DNA of 64,000 nucleotides from Corallochytrium limacisporum (lineage: Eukaryota > Opisthokonta), in assembly GCA_002811645.1 (NCBI GenBank), contig PDIP01000010.1:239842-303841 (forward strand), given 5' to 3'. Below, piece by piece: positions 28,635 through 38,500 of the stretch; the stretch's first letter is position 1; each line of letters starts with the position of its first letter. The notes under the pieces were generated by a model. That model was not told the origin of the DNA, ran no database searches, and saw nothing but the letters and a program-made list of their open reading frames with translations. Both the position numbers and the translations under genes were made by a program.

Positions 28635-29843
28635 AAGTGATCGTCCTCAAGTAACTTAAACTTGTATTATAACTCATAGTATTACACCGTAAACGGTTTT
28701 CACAGCTGCGGTCTGTTCTGGTTCTTGTTGATACCACGGGGTCGTCTTAAAGCGCTCCAAGAGCCCCAATCGCACAGTACTGTCGAAGCAGCTACTATGC
28801 ACGGTGAACAGGTGCCAGCTGTTCGAGGTGCAACTAGGGCGCAGCAGAGCGAGGCCAAACTGCACTTTACTGTGAGAGTGTTGCAAACATGGGTGGTTAA
28901 GCCGGAGCCCATCCTAGTCTCGTCGACACGGGTTTCCCATCCCTGTGGGCCATTCACTACCAGAAACTGCCACCTTCTCGTGGACCCCCAATACATTCGA
29001 TATGACACGGTTAGCAAGACCGTGTATTTACTATACAGGAAGGTAAACTACAGAGATTAATACTAAATGTATTGCGAACCACCTCTTTTGAGAACCTTCG
29101 TTTCCGGAAAATAAACTCTCCTCTCTTTCTACCAAATTTTTCATTGCAATTTTTTGTTGAATATTTTATGTGTGTTTTCCCTCGATGGCCATATTTCTTG
29201 TGTGTGCTTTCTCAGCTCCGTCGTCCAAGTATCCCCACTACCGCAAACGCCAGGAACCCCCTGGTTCCCATAGCCAATGTACAGGATTCACTCTCTCTCT
29301 ATGATTACAAATATATCATCATATTCTAGACATATTTGTTGATTTAAAATATACCCAAGGGCAAGAACTGCTCATTACTGTACACGGAGTTTTTTGACCT
29401 GCGGGTTTTTGCATTCCTAAGGTAATATGGGTAATACGCGCAAGCCTTTCAAGTACCAACGCGCATGTGTCGGTAAGAGTTGCCCCCATGGTACTTTCCG
29501 AGGATGGCAGGTGAGAGGAACCACATGCAGTAAGACGCTACGGAGTTTGCAGTACCGGGAAACCATCATGGTTTGTGGACCTTGAAACCACAACGGAGAG
29601 AGAAGCGTCCAAGTCACTTCGGGATAACGCCACCATGCGCGGTTGTTGGGGGACAGACAGATGGACCGCACAGACAGACAGACAGAGAGTATCGCATGAC
29701 CTTTTGATCGAAAAGAAGAAGAAGCCACAGACACAATGCTCTCTGCGGGGTGCGCAACCGGAACCGGAGAGGATCATGAGAGGCACAACGCCGTCGTGCG
29801 TACGGCATAGTGAGTTGTTGGTATGCTCCTGCTCTCCCGGTGG

Positions 29844-29845
<2 letters not shown>

Positions 29846-29910
<65 letters not shown>

Positions 29911-29998
29911 CAGAGCGAGACAGAGAGAGAGATAGAGAGAAACAGTAAGAGAGAGGGGGATAGTGAGGGAGAGAGAGAAGGAGAGAGAGTGCAGTGAG
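29846..29998. repeat. (AG)n microsatellite with degraded flank
   Basis: About 32 uninterrupted AG units (29846-29909) followed by imperfect GA-rich sequence. Long low-complexity open frames on both strands (Arg-Glu or Leu-Ser repeats) are produced by it and are not genes. Confidence 0.95.
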
Positions 29999-31947
29999 AC
30001 GCATGTGTTGTGTATGCGCGCGCTCCGGGCACAAGAGTCTGCCCGCGCGTGCACGATGAAAGCTGCGAAGGTAGACCATAAAAACACCCATTGTTTGACG
30101 AAGAAAAAACAACAACACGCAAAACTATTAGAAAGGCGGGCATGAGAGCGTGAGTACGAACCGGGATGCCCAAGTAGTCCGATCCTCCTCCCCCCCACCC
30201 CCCCCCACTTCAATTGGAGGGGTCGCTCTTTGTGTGTGTATTTTTGATTTAGATACTTGTGTGTTGTCGTAATTGCCGGCAGTGTATTTCTGGTTTATCG
30301 CGCGATCATCACCAACAATCCCCGAACACCCACCCCCGTGTCCTCTCCCCTACGCTTCATAATATCACTCTCGCTCACACACTCACACGCTGCTCCCGGC
30401 TCACGCACGGAACTAACGAGGTTCTTCCAGCAGGTCTGCTGTCCTGCTATCCCTTTTGCACACACCCACGCCCGGCATCGCCGACATAACCTTGGAACCA
30501 ACCCGCCGATCCTCTCCCACCGGGACTAACGCCAACCGCACGAACCGGAGACACATCACCTTGATGCGCGATCGACACTGGGGCCCTCGGCTCACACTGA
30601 TGATAAGCCGTGCCCAAAAGAAGGCACATCAATATCCAAGTGTGGTGTGCGCGAGCAACCATGCCTTCACATGTCCGGACGGGAAACACAAGGTGGGCCT
30701 ATACTGTCCCGCCTGTACCTCATATCTGCCTCTGTGTAGCTTCTGCTGCAAGGTGTCTCTGTATTCCTGGGCCGTGGTTGGCTTTTTTTGGTCCGTGGCT
30801 GTCGTTGTTGTCTTGCGAAACCGAACTTCGAGCAGATTCGAGAACCGAAACCCAATCCAAGGTCAGTATTTTCCTTTAGTCGTGACGGTATGTGTAAGAT
30901 GGTCTGTTCTTGCACCGCGGCTCCGAAAATCCTTTTTCAATATTTTCTCCAAGCATCCCCAACCCAACCTCCCCCAATTCCTTTTCCCGTCCCATCCACG
31001 TCGTTTTAGAGTTATATACGTCGTCAGGGTCAAAAAGTTGGCAGTGGCTGTCGACCCCGGGGAAAAGCGGTAGTTGAGCGGGAGAAGAAAAAGGAGAAGG
31101 GAGAAAGGGGGAGAGAGAGAGAGCGAAAAGAAGGGAGGGGGTGGGGTGGGCTTCAAATCCATTTTTTTTCCCTTTCCGTTTGCTCGACATTTGTCGCTAC
31201 ATTCATAAACGATGGGCTGGCTAACCTTTGTCGAGGGGAAGAGGAGAAGAAGCAAAAGAAAAAGAGAGAGAGAGACAAAAGGGGGATTGGGAGTTTTTGG
31301 GCTCGCGAGACTGGGCGTTGCTTTTGCGCTTTAAAGTTGCCAACAGAACCCGGGCGTGCCCTTTCTTAGATTCCATTTTCTCTCCCGGGAGCTTTTGTAC
31401 CTGCGTCCCGCTGCTTGCGGGGAGAATGGTTGGTCCCTAGGTCTCACTATTTTCTTTATTTTGCGTGTGTAGTACTTTGGGGGGAGGGGGGGGGAACAAA
31501 AACACCGCCGCCGCCCCTCGCTCCCCTCTCTCCCTGTGTCTCGCCCGGGCTTTTCCTTCTCGCCGCCGCCGACGAATCGCGGTTGAGGGAGGGGAGATTG
31601 GCTTGGACGGCAGTGGCCAGTCAGCAAGAGTCGAGGAGTGAGTGTGTTTGGAACAATCATTTGGTTACAGTTAGAGTGGTACTTATAGAGGCATTGATGA
31701 TCTATCAAATGCGTACTTGAGGCCCAAGTTTCTGTCAATGGAAAGATCCAAGTTGTAGATAAATAAGGACCTGTAAGAACAGTAGAATGCCTAGCATCTC
31801 CTTGGTCCGTGTCAGTAGGACTCAACAGCGCAACTCAACGGTCTATGAGGGATGAGGCAATGTTTAGACGGCGCAGTGCGCACCACCTAACAAAGCATAT
31901 AACAGGTGTGCGCTAGGGATCCCTAGGGATAGAGGCAAGCGAAAACC

Positions 31948-34494
31948 ATGACGGACAGCGGGGAGGTCGTTTTGATCGCCGTGGTATGCGTCCTGTTCGT
32001 CCTCGTTGTGTTCCTCTGCCTGATTGGTGTGAGGAAGTTGATCAAACAGAACAGAGAACTAAGGGACCATCGCTTACGAGCGAGCAATTTGCGGGCCACC
32101 ATCGATCAATTTGACGACCATGGATTGGCGCCGGAAGTAAGCTACCAGGACTTGCTCAATGAAATCAAGGACATGGATGAACTTAAAGCTTTGGCCGTAA
32201 ACTTTTCAGAGCTGCAAGTCAGACGAGTATTAGGCCGAGGCACATTTGGAACCGTATATGAGGGAGCTCTGCGCGGGACGCGGGTGGCCATCAAGCGTCT
32301 GAGTGCCATGGTCAATGACCCGAAGGTGTTGATTAGTTTCCTTGACGAAGTTTTGACCTTGCAGGCGATCCGCCACCCAAACATTGTGCTTTTTATGGGC
32401 GCAACGTTTGACCCCCAAAATCTATGTATTATCACTGAACTATGCGAACTAGGCAATTTGCACGATCTGCTGGCCAGAGAGATGTCGATCAGTCGCAAGA
32501 GAGAAAAAGAAGCACGCAGACTCGCAGGCGCCATATCGGCCCATGCACGGCGAATACAGCCAGGTGGGGCCAGGAGCACGGAAGATCTGCTGGAAGCCGC
32601 CGGTAGCCATCGAAATGAGTCGCCCATGGGCTTGCCACCACCACTGATGGGAAAGCGAATGACGGACCCGGATCCCTTGGGCATCCACCGTAGGGATCTG
32701 GAATCGGCAGCGAGCAGTCCGCTGGCCATCGCAGACCATGAGGAAGAGGTCTTCCACGACGACTTTGAGTACTCGCAATGTTTGCTCACCGAGGTCCAAA
32801 GGCTCGACATTGCCCTCGACGTACTCACTGGCCTCTGCTTCCTGCACGAGAACGACCCACCGATCTGTCACGGCGACCTCAAGTCACCGAATATCCTCAT
32901 CGATTCCAGTCTACGGGCAAAGATTAGCGATCTCGGCCTCGCGACCCGCCTACCCAACATGGTGGGCAATCCAGCGAACACCGCAAATGTGCAATCTGCG
33001 TCTACGGGAGATGCCGGCGATGTCGCTGTCAATGGCGACGGGGTCGACTTTGACACCCACAGCGCACTCTCTCCAGGATCCATCAGCGGCGTGCCCAAGA
33101 CAAACCCTCGCCTAGATGCTTTGCGCATTCCATCATCTGGAAGCCGCTGCGGCGGCCGTAAGTCGTCGAGCGTTGGCAGCAGCGCTGGTGCGGAGCACGC
33201 CCAGGAACAATCGACAATGAGCGGTCTGAGCCAGATAACTTCCGTATCGACCGCACAAGCCATTCGCAGTGGGAAAAACGTGGCCTCAATGTTCTGGGCT
33301 GCTCCGGAGTTGCTTAAGGGCAGCCCGCCAAGCTCAGAAAGTGACATGTATGCCTTTGCGATTGTGCTGTGGGAAGTCATGAGTGGACATGAATTGTACG
33401 AAGGCAAGCATCCTCTGACAGTGGCTTACAACGTCGCGAAGCGGAGTTTGCGTCCCGCACTGCCCAAGTTCAAGCACCTCGCCACCACAACTGCACCGGA
33501 CCACCTGACCGTGCCGATGGAGCGCAGAGGGTCGACATCACCGGACAGTGGGAACGCCAGCACGGAGCTTAAGACTGCCAGTCCCCGTGATTTGGAAGAG
33601 GGCGAATATGGCGACAGCCACGGCCACGATCGCATCCATGACCACGACCACGACCGCGACCACAACAAATGGGCCAGTTCTGAAGATGAAGACGACAATG
33701 AAGACGACGAAGAGTTTGCTTGGTGCTCACCAGCGCTGAAGGGTATCATTGAACGTGCCTGGTGCCAGAACCCTTTCGATCGTCTCACTGCAGAGGAAGC
33801 GAAGCGCCAGCTCCTGGCGTACACCCTGAGTGCGACAATTCCGGACCCAACGATGCCCAGCCCAAGTCCGCAACCTGTGCCAGTCGGTAGTGAAGCACTG
33901 TCGGTGCCATCCTCAAAGCGACCGCCGCGCAGATCACCGCTCGCTAAGCCACTGCATGAGGGACAGCCCCATCCGCTACAACCACACGCACCGTCATCCC
34001 TGGCAGGACGATCTTCACTGGGAGTTGGGCAACATCAACAGTTTGTTCTCAACGGTCATGACGACATCAATTCGGAGGCGAGCGATGTGGGATCACCGCA
34101 CGTGCCGATCATTTCTACTGCTAGCGATATCCAAGGTGCAGGACAGGAGCATGGTGGAGACACTCCTCTGTCGAGCACTCCGCCGCAAAAGCAACAGCAC
34201 CAACACCACAGGCACAGCAAACGGACTTCACCCTTCCGGAGATCAGCAAATATCCGATCGGGCAGCGTGTCCCGTGCACAGCAGCGGCGTGACGGAAGCG
34301 TGGTGATGGTACCGATCCGGCAACGCAGTCGGCACATTGACGACCCGCTCAATACAGACAGCGACGCTGTGCCGCGACTAGGACACATGGACAGTGGTCA
34401 TTTCCCCACGACCTTCCCGATCCCGGACCATGCCAACCCTGCACATCGCGATATCAAACAACGCAAGCTGGGCAGGAATTTCAGCTTTGGATAG
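31948..34494 (+). CDS. Membrane-anchored TKL-type protein kinase
   Basis: An 848-residue protein. Residues 7-27 form one hydrophobic segment preceded by only six residues, so it is an N-terminal anchor with practically no extracellular part. A helical linker leads to a kinase domain from about residue 92: GRGTFGTVYEG, VAIK (K116), CHGDLKSPNIL (H308-G-D310) and SDLGLA (D328 of the DFG-equivalent), FWAAPELL, then SSESDMYAFAIVLWEVMSG. HGD in place of HRD and KSPN are frequent in TKL kinases. Two large polar inserts (about 120 residues before the catalytic loop, about 105 in the activation segment) and a third near the C-lobe end (acidic, His/Asp repeats) are unusual. The 200-residue tail is Ser/Pro/His-rich. 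Catalytic residues are intact; the ligand and pathway are unknown. Confidence 0.85.
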   Translation: MTDSGEVVLIAVVCVLFVLVVFLCLIGVRKLIKQNRELRDHRLRASNLRATIDQFDDHGLAPEVSYQDLLNEIKDMDELKALAVNFSELQVRRVLGRGTFGTVYEGALRGTRVAIKRLSAMVNDPKVLISFLDEVLTLQAIRHPNIVLFMGATFDPQNLCIITELCELGNLHDLLAREMSISRKREKEARRLAGAISAHARRIQPGGARSTEDLLEAAGSHRNESPMGLPPPLMGKRMTDPDPLGIHRRDLESAASSPLAIADHEEEVFHDDFEYSQCLLTEVQRLDIALDVLTGLCFLHENDPPICHGDLKSPNILIDSSLRAKISDLGLATRLPNMVGNPANTANVQSASTGDAGDVAVNGDGVDFDTHSALSPGSISGVPKTNPRLDALRIPSSGSRCGGRKSSSVGSSAGAEHAQEQSTMSGLSQITSVSTAQAIRSGKNVASMFWAAPELLKGSPPSSESDMYAFAIVLWEVMSGHELYEGKHPLTVAYNVAKRSLRPALPKFKHLATTTAPDHLTVPMERRGSTSPDSGNASTELKTASPRDLEEGEYGDSHGHDRIHDHDHDRDHNKWASSEDEDDNEDDEEFAWCSPALKGIIERAWCQNPFDRLTAEEAKRQLLAYTLSATIPDPTMPSPSPQPVPVGSEALSVPSSKRPPRRSPLAKPLHEGQPHPLQPHAPSSLAGRSSLGVGQHQQFVLNGHDDINSEASDVGSPHVPIISTASDIQGAGQEHGGDTPLSSTPPQKQQHQHHRHSKRTSPFRRSANIRSGSVSRAQQRRDGSVVMVPIRQRSRHIDDPLNTDSDAVPRLGHMDSGHFPTTFPIPDHANPAHRDIKQRKLGRNFSFG

Positions 34495-34708
34495 AGGATG
34501 AGTGGGGCACGATAGCGCCACATACTGGCCTGCTAACGCTGCACGGTGGTACCCTTGATATTGTCTTTGGTTTTCGGATGATGACAACCACTATGATGAT
34601 CATGAAAATATACGCGAAGATGACTATATACTGTTATTTGTAAACAACACAAAGGAATGGACAGCACTGACATTTTTTTACATTCTGTAGGAATCTCGCC
34701 CTGTGGAT

Positions 34709-36139
34709 TTACAATCGGTAACCCTGGAACGAAACACCTGTCAACGCATCCTCCGGTAGCGCCTGCAGCACGGCCATGCGACCGTCATTAAACTTGTAGT
34801 TGATGTTACCGTCTACGACTAGAACAGCCTCCCAGCTGCGGCTGCGTATCTTGATTTCCCGTGCAAAACCACGGTGACTGCCGACTGTGAAGATGCCGTT
34901 GCTGACGGGCTCCCTGACACAGTATTGCATTAGTGGTTCGTGAGCTTCAAAAATAATGTCTTGGTTGAACGCCCGCGTCACTCGATCAACGTTCTGGATG
35001 CCATCGTCCGCACCAGCCAGGCGCAGAACCCGCTGCACATCGTCCGGTTCAATCCGTGCGACATTGTAGAGCCAGGCCGTACTACCTGTGCCCGTCGAAA
35101 CCACAATGCCACTACTCTTTTGCTTATCGCTCTCATTGCCGTCCACGGTCAGCTCATAATACGATGACTTGGACGGATCCATTTCAGCGATGAAGATATC
35201 ATTTAGCGCCTTGACTGGTACCTCAAAAGGACTGGAATCACCGTCAATCAGCGTGACCCGAATGCGTTGTCGAGTCTTGAAATGAAACCGGCCCGAGTTG
35301 AGCATATCCAGGATTTCATGGTACTTGGTGCGGCCTCCGCTCACCGACCTGTGCACGCACAGGAACCCTTGGCTCCGATGCGGATCCGTGTTCACTCCGA
35401 CGAGTGGCAATTTGGGATCCTTAACCAGCGACGCCGCAGCTAGGAATGTACCATCACCGCCAGCACTGAACACACAGTCCACACCCTCCAGGTCCGCCTC
35501 TGTGTACTTTGATGCCCGCACCACGCGATAGTGAATGCGTTTGTGCCTCAGTGCGCCCGTGAGTTTGTCAAGGTTGCGTTTGTGCACATCGTAGCGATAG
35601 CGTAGACGGTAGAGATTGGATCCTCGTGCACGAAGTTCCTCTGCCAGTTCCACTTCACTCATACTCGAATTGCGCTCAAGTTCCGTTTCAAAGCGCGTGA
35701 CTTTACTCACCACGAGCACGTTCTTTAGATCTAATGGTTTTCCCGGTTTCAGCCCTTCTGTGGATTCCAAAGGCTGGGGAGATTCGTCATGGAATTCTTC
35801 ATGGTCCGATTCTTCACTCTCCGACGACTCGACTTCCTGGGGATCAATCTTACGCGCTTCTTTAAATATGTCCCGCAGGCGCATACCCCGGTCGCTGGTT
35901 GGGTCGAACTTGGAGCTGCCGCGAAATTCGTTGCTGCCCCAGACCACTCCAGTAACCTGGACCTGTTGTCTACTACTACTATGGAAACATTGTGTCTGCT
36001 GTGCATTCACTGCGGCTAGTGATACCTTCGCTGTCGGGTTGTAGAGACCGACCGCAGTGACACGCAGTGTTGTTGTTGCAGGCCTACTACCCGATGCCAA
36101 AAGCAACCGATAGGATGCCAGACCGTGCAACACACTCAT
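34709..36139 (-). CDS. NADK2: Mitochondrial NAD kinase (NADK2 type)
   Basis: 476 residues from the ATG at 36139 (an in-frame GTG lies further upstream). The N-terminus (SVLHGLASYRLLLASGSRPATTTLRVTAVG) is an Arg/Ser-rich mitochondrial presequence. The kinase core has the GGDGT motif (CVFSAGGDGTFLAAA), GVNTDPHRSQGFLC, QRIRVTLI, ALNDIFIAEMDPSKSSYYEL, the substrate loop KQKSSGIVVSTGTGSTAW and VVDGNINYKFNDG. NTDP.RS.G.LC and SS.ASYYE-like strings set NADK2 apart from cytosolic NADK. It phosphorylates NAD to NADP in mitochondria, supporting proline synthesis and redox supply. An acidic insert (SESEESDHEEFHDES) follows the presequence. It converges with the TKL gene. Confidence 0.93.
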   Translation of the reverse strand: MSVLHGLASYRLLLASGSRPATTTLRVTAVGLYNPTAKVSLAAVNAQQTQCFHSSSRQQVQVTGVVWGSNEFRGSSKFDPTSDRGMRLRDIFKEARKIDPQEVESSESEESDHEEFHDESPQPLESTEGLKPGKPLDLKNVLVVSKVTRFETELERNSSMSEVELAEELRARGSNLYRLRYRYDVHKRNLDKLTGALRHKRIHYRVVRASKYTEADLEGVDCVFSAGGDGTFLAAASLVKDPKLPLVGVNTDPHRSQGFLCVHRSVSGGRTKYHEILDMLNSGRFHFKTRQRIRVTLIDGDSSPFEVPVKALNDIFIAEMDPSKSSYYELTVDGNESDKQKSSGIVVSTGTGSTAWLYNVARIEPDDVQRVLRLAGADDGIQNVDRVTRAFNQDIIFEAHEPLMQYCVREPVSNGIFTVGSHRGFAREIKIRSRSWEAVLVVDGNINYKFNDGRMAVLQALPEDALTGVSFQGYRL

Positions 36140-36955
36140 TTGTTGGGAACTAAGAGAGATGAAAAAAACTGTAGATAAATCTTTACAGAGCTTCTTGTGA
36201 TTCTTCACAACAGACTAAGCTCTGTAAGCTGTCTCTAAGTATGTCGTTTTCTGTGCCTGGTTTCTCCTGATATTATCCCCCAGACATGTTTAGGTGCTTG
36301 AATTTATTCGTACCTATTCCCCCACTATCGCAAATGATGATACACAGCAGTTACTACCGATGCGAACTCTCTTCAATGGCCTACACCACTGGAACACGAT
36401 CATAGTGCAGGTCTTGGCATGCTCCAAATACCACTGACACGCCGCAAGTCCTGTCACGAAATACGAAGATTAAGTCCTAAGCAACAAACCAATCCACGAA
36501 CCCGACATTGAATTGCAAGCCTCAACAGAACACAAATCCAGGCCCACGACCAAGACACACATGCCCTGGAGATTGCAACCGACTCTTGCTTTGCCACCGC
36601 GTATTACACAACACTCGCCCAACGGGCGCTGCTCGCGTCCGACCCCAGGCGGAGATCCCTGCCGTGCAAATAAAAAAAGGCGAACGGACAGGCGATCCTT
36701 GCCCCCCCCTCCCCTCCTTTCCCCGTCTCCCCTTCTCCACTCCCTCTCTCGCCTTTCTAAATTTTTCCATCTGGGCTTTTATGGTCCCCTCCGCTGCCTT
36801 TTTTTTTTTGGCATGCAACGCGGTGTTTACCATTTTGTCACAATGGGCACACTCGTCCTCGGTACCCAACGAACCCGGCTTTGGCTTTTTTTGCCGTTTC
36901 TTTCCTTTGTGTCGAGGGTGAGCCTCTGTTGGGAGGGTTTTGGGGGGGGGGCAAT

Positions 36956-36987
36956 CACGCACGCACGCACGCACGCACGCACGCACC
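36956..36987. repeat. (CACG)8 tetranucleotide repeat
   Basis: Eight perfect CACG units directly after a G-rich tract. A simple-sequence repeat with no gene nearby. Confidence 0.95.
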
Positions 36988-37816
36988 GCCCCCAGCGGAG
37001 ATGACGGGCCTAACCCGGGACTTTTTCCATTGAACCCGGAAAATTTTGTTTCAGAAACTCTTTCCTTTTTTTTTCTTCTTTCTTTCTTACCTCTCTCGCT
37101 CTCTCTCTCTGTGTCCCACTCTCGCGCGCGCGTACTTTGTGTGATTTTCTCTCTCTCTCTCTCTCTTCATTTTTTCATTTTTATTTGGGAGGCGGGGGGA
37201 CTTTCTTCCTTTTTCCACCGCCGTTCGAATTCCTGGAGAGGTCTTCCCCCCCCCCCCCCGCTCCCCGCGGGCCGGGCCTCCTCGGCGGGAGAGGGACCGA
37301 CAGGGACACCGGAAACCGCCACGCCCCTCGCACGGCGGAAAACTGCTGCTTGGTCGCTCGAAAGGGAGAGAGAGAGAGAGAGACCGAGACCGAGACCGAG
37401 AGCGAGAGAGCGAGTAAGGGAGAGCGGGCCGCCGACCGGACGTTAGGAAGAGATGCAGGCCTACGGAGAAGGCGGCGCGCGCCTTCACCCTCACGCCCCT
37501 TCCCTCCGCAACCGACCCTCACTTCACGGAAACTCTCGCGATCTCACTCTTTTCCTTTTCTTTTCTTTTTTCGTTTTCTTACTTTTTTGTTTTTGCTTTG
37601 CGGAGCACGCTTGCCTTGCAACAACCATCGGCCACCGGGCCTGGACACTCACGCACACACACTCTCTCTGCCTCTGCCTCTGCCTCTGCCTCGGCCTCGG
37701 CCTCTGTCTCTCTCCCGCTCCCTCTCTGTGACTGCCATCGCTGGTGAGGGTTGGGAGGGGAAGGGGGAAGGAGAGGAAGGGGGGGGAGGGAGGGGAGAGG
37801 AGGAGGCCAAGTGGGA

Positions 37817-38043
37817 NNNNNNNNNNNNNNNNNNNNNNNNNNNNNNNNNNNNNNNNNNNNNNNNNNNNNNNNNNNNNNNNNNNNNNNNNNNNNNNNNNNN
37901 NNNNNNNNNNNNNNNNNNNNNNNNNNNNNNNNNNNNNNNNNNNNNNNNNNNNNNNNNNNNNNNNNNNNNNNNNNNNNNNNNNNNNNNNNNNNNNNNNNNN
38001 NNNNNNNNNNNNNNNNNNNNNNNNNNNNNNNNNNNNNNNNNNN
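37817..38043. other. Assembly gap (227 N)
   Basis: A run of 227 N inside purine/pyrimidine-rich repeats, so the true length may differ. Flanking G-rich sequence (GGAGGGGAAGG...) suggests that the repeat itself broke the assembly. Confidence 1.
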
Positions 38044-38500
38044 GGTGTTAGGGGGGAGGAGGGAGTGATACAGCGCCGGCGATTGGCTGTCTATTATTTA
38101 TACGGAATTTGTAATATCAGCGGAACGGCCGGCGTGATTAGCCGTAGTAAAACATGAAGAAAAACTTGATATACATATACGGAAAGTTTTATATATGGTT
38201 CATTTTACGCAGAGAATTTCCAAGGCCGTGAGCGGGAAAAGCCAGCGGGAAGACCCCCCGACCTTTCGAAGGTGCGGTGATGCGGACTCGTGCTTTTCGG
38301 ATAACTGTCTCTGTTACTCTCTCTCGCAGGCGCGCTCTCGCCATTGCGTACGATAACATTTGACAGGCTAGTTGAATGTTCGACATGTTCTCAGAGACAT
38401 TGTGTGATGGTTCGATGCCGATGATCCCAGTGCATGGGGAGAACGGGAGCAAATATTCCAGACATGATCGCACGTTTGCGGACGTGATACAGTTAGTAGT

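Larger units (their letters stand above)
28556..31947. other. Gene-free stretch of 3.4 kb between divergent genes
   Basis: Between RPL11 and the TKL kinase. It contains an (AG)n microsatellite at 29846-29909 with a degraded GA tract to about 29998, C-runs near 30190-30206, and purine-rich DNA at 31075-31145. Open frames such as plus 30456-31073 (205 codons) show Cys pairs but no recognisable fold. No RNA gene was found. Confidence 0.5.
36140..38500. other. Low-complexity divergent intergenic region with assembly gap
   Basis: 2.4 kb between NADK2 and PARS2. It contains C-rich tracts, a (CACG)8 tetranucleotide run (36956-36987), GA/CT-rich microsatellite-like DNA (37090-37170, 37360-37420), a hexamer TGCCTC array (about 37668-37705), 14-15 consecutive C near 37247, and the N gap. 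No gene is supported. Open frames reported through the N run are meaningless. Confidence 0.6.

Noticed and set aside
29538-30213. Leu-Ser and Arg-Glu repeat open frames around the AG microsatellite
   Set aside because: Pure simple-sequence translation on all frames, not a protein.
30456-31073. 205-codon open frame with CP.C and C.FCC cysteine pairs
   Set aside because: Cysteine spacing does not match a zinc-finger family and the rest is compositionally random.
37137-38157. Open frames running through the N gap
   Set aside because: They contain unknown residues and flanking low-complexity DNA only.
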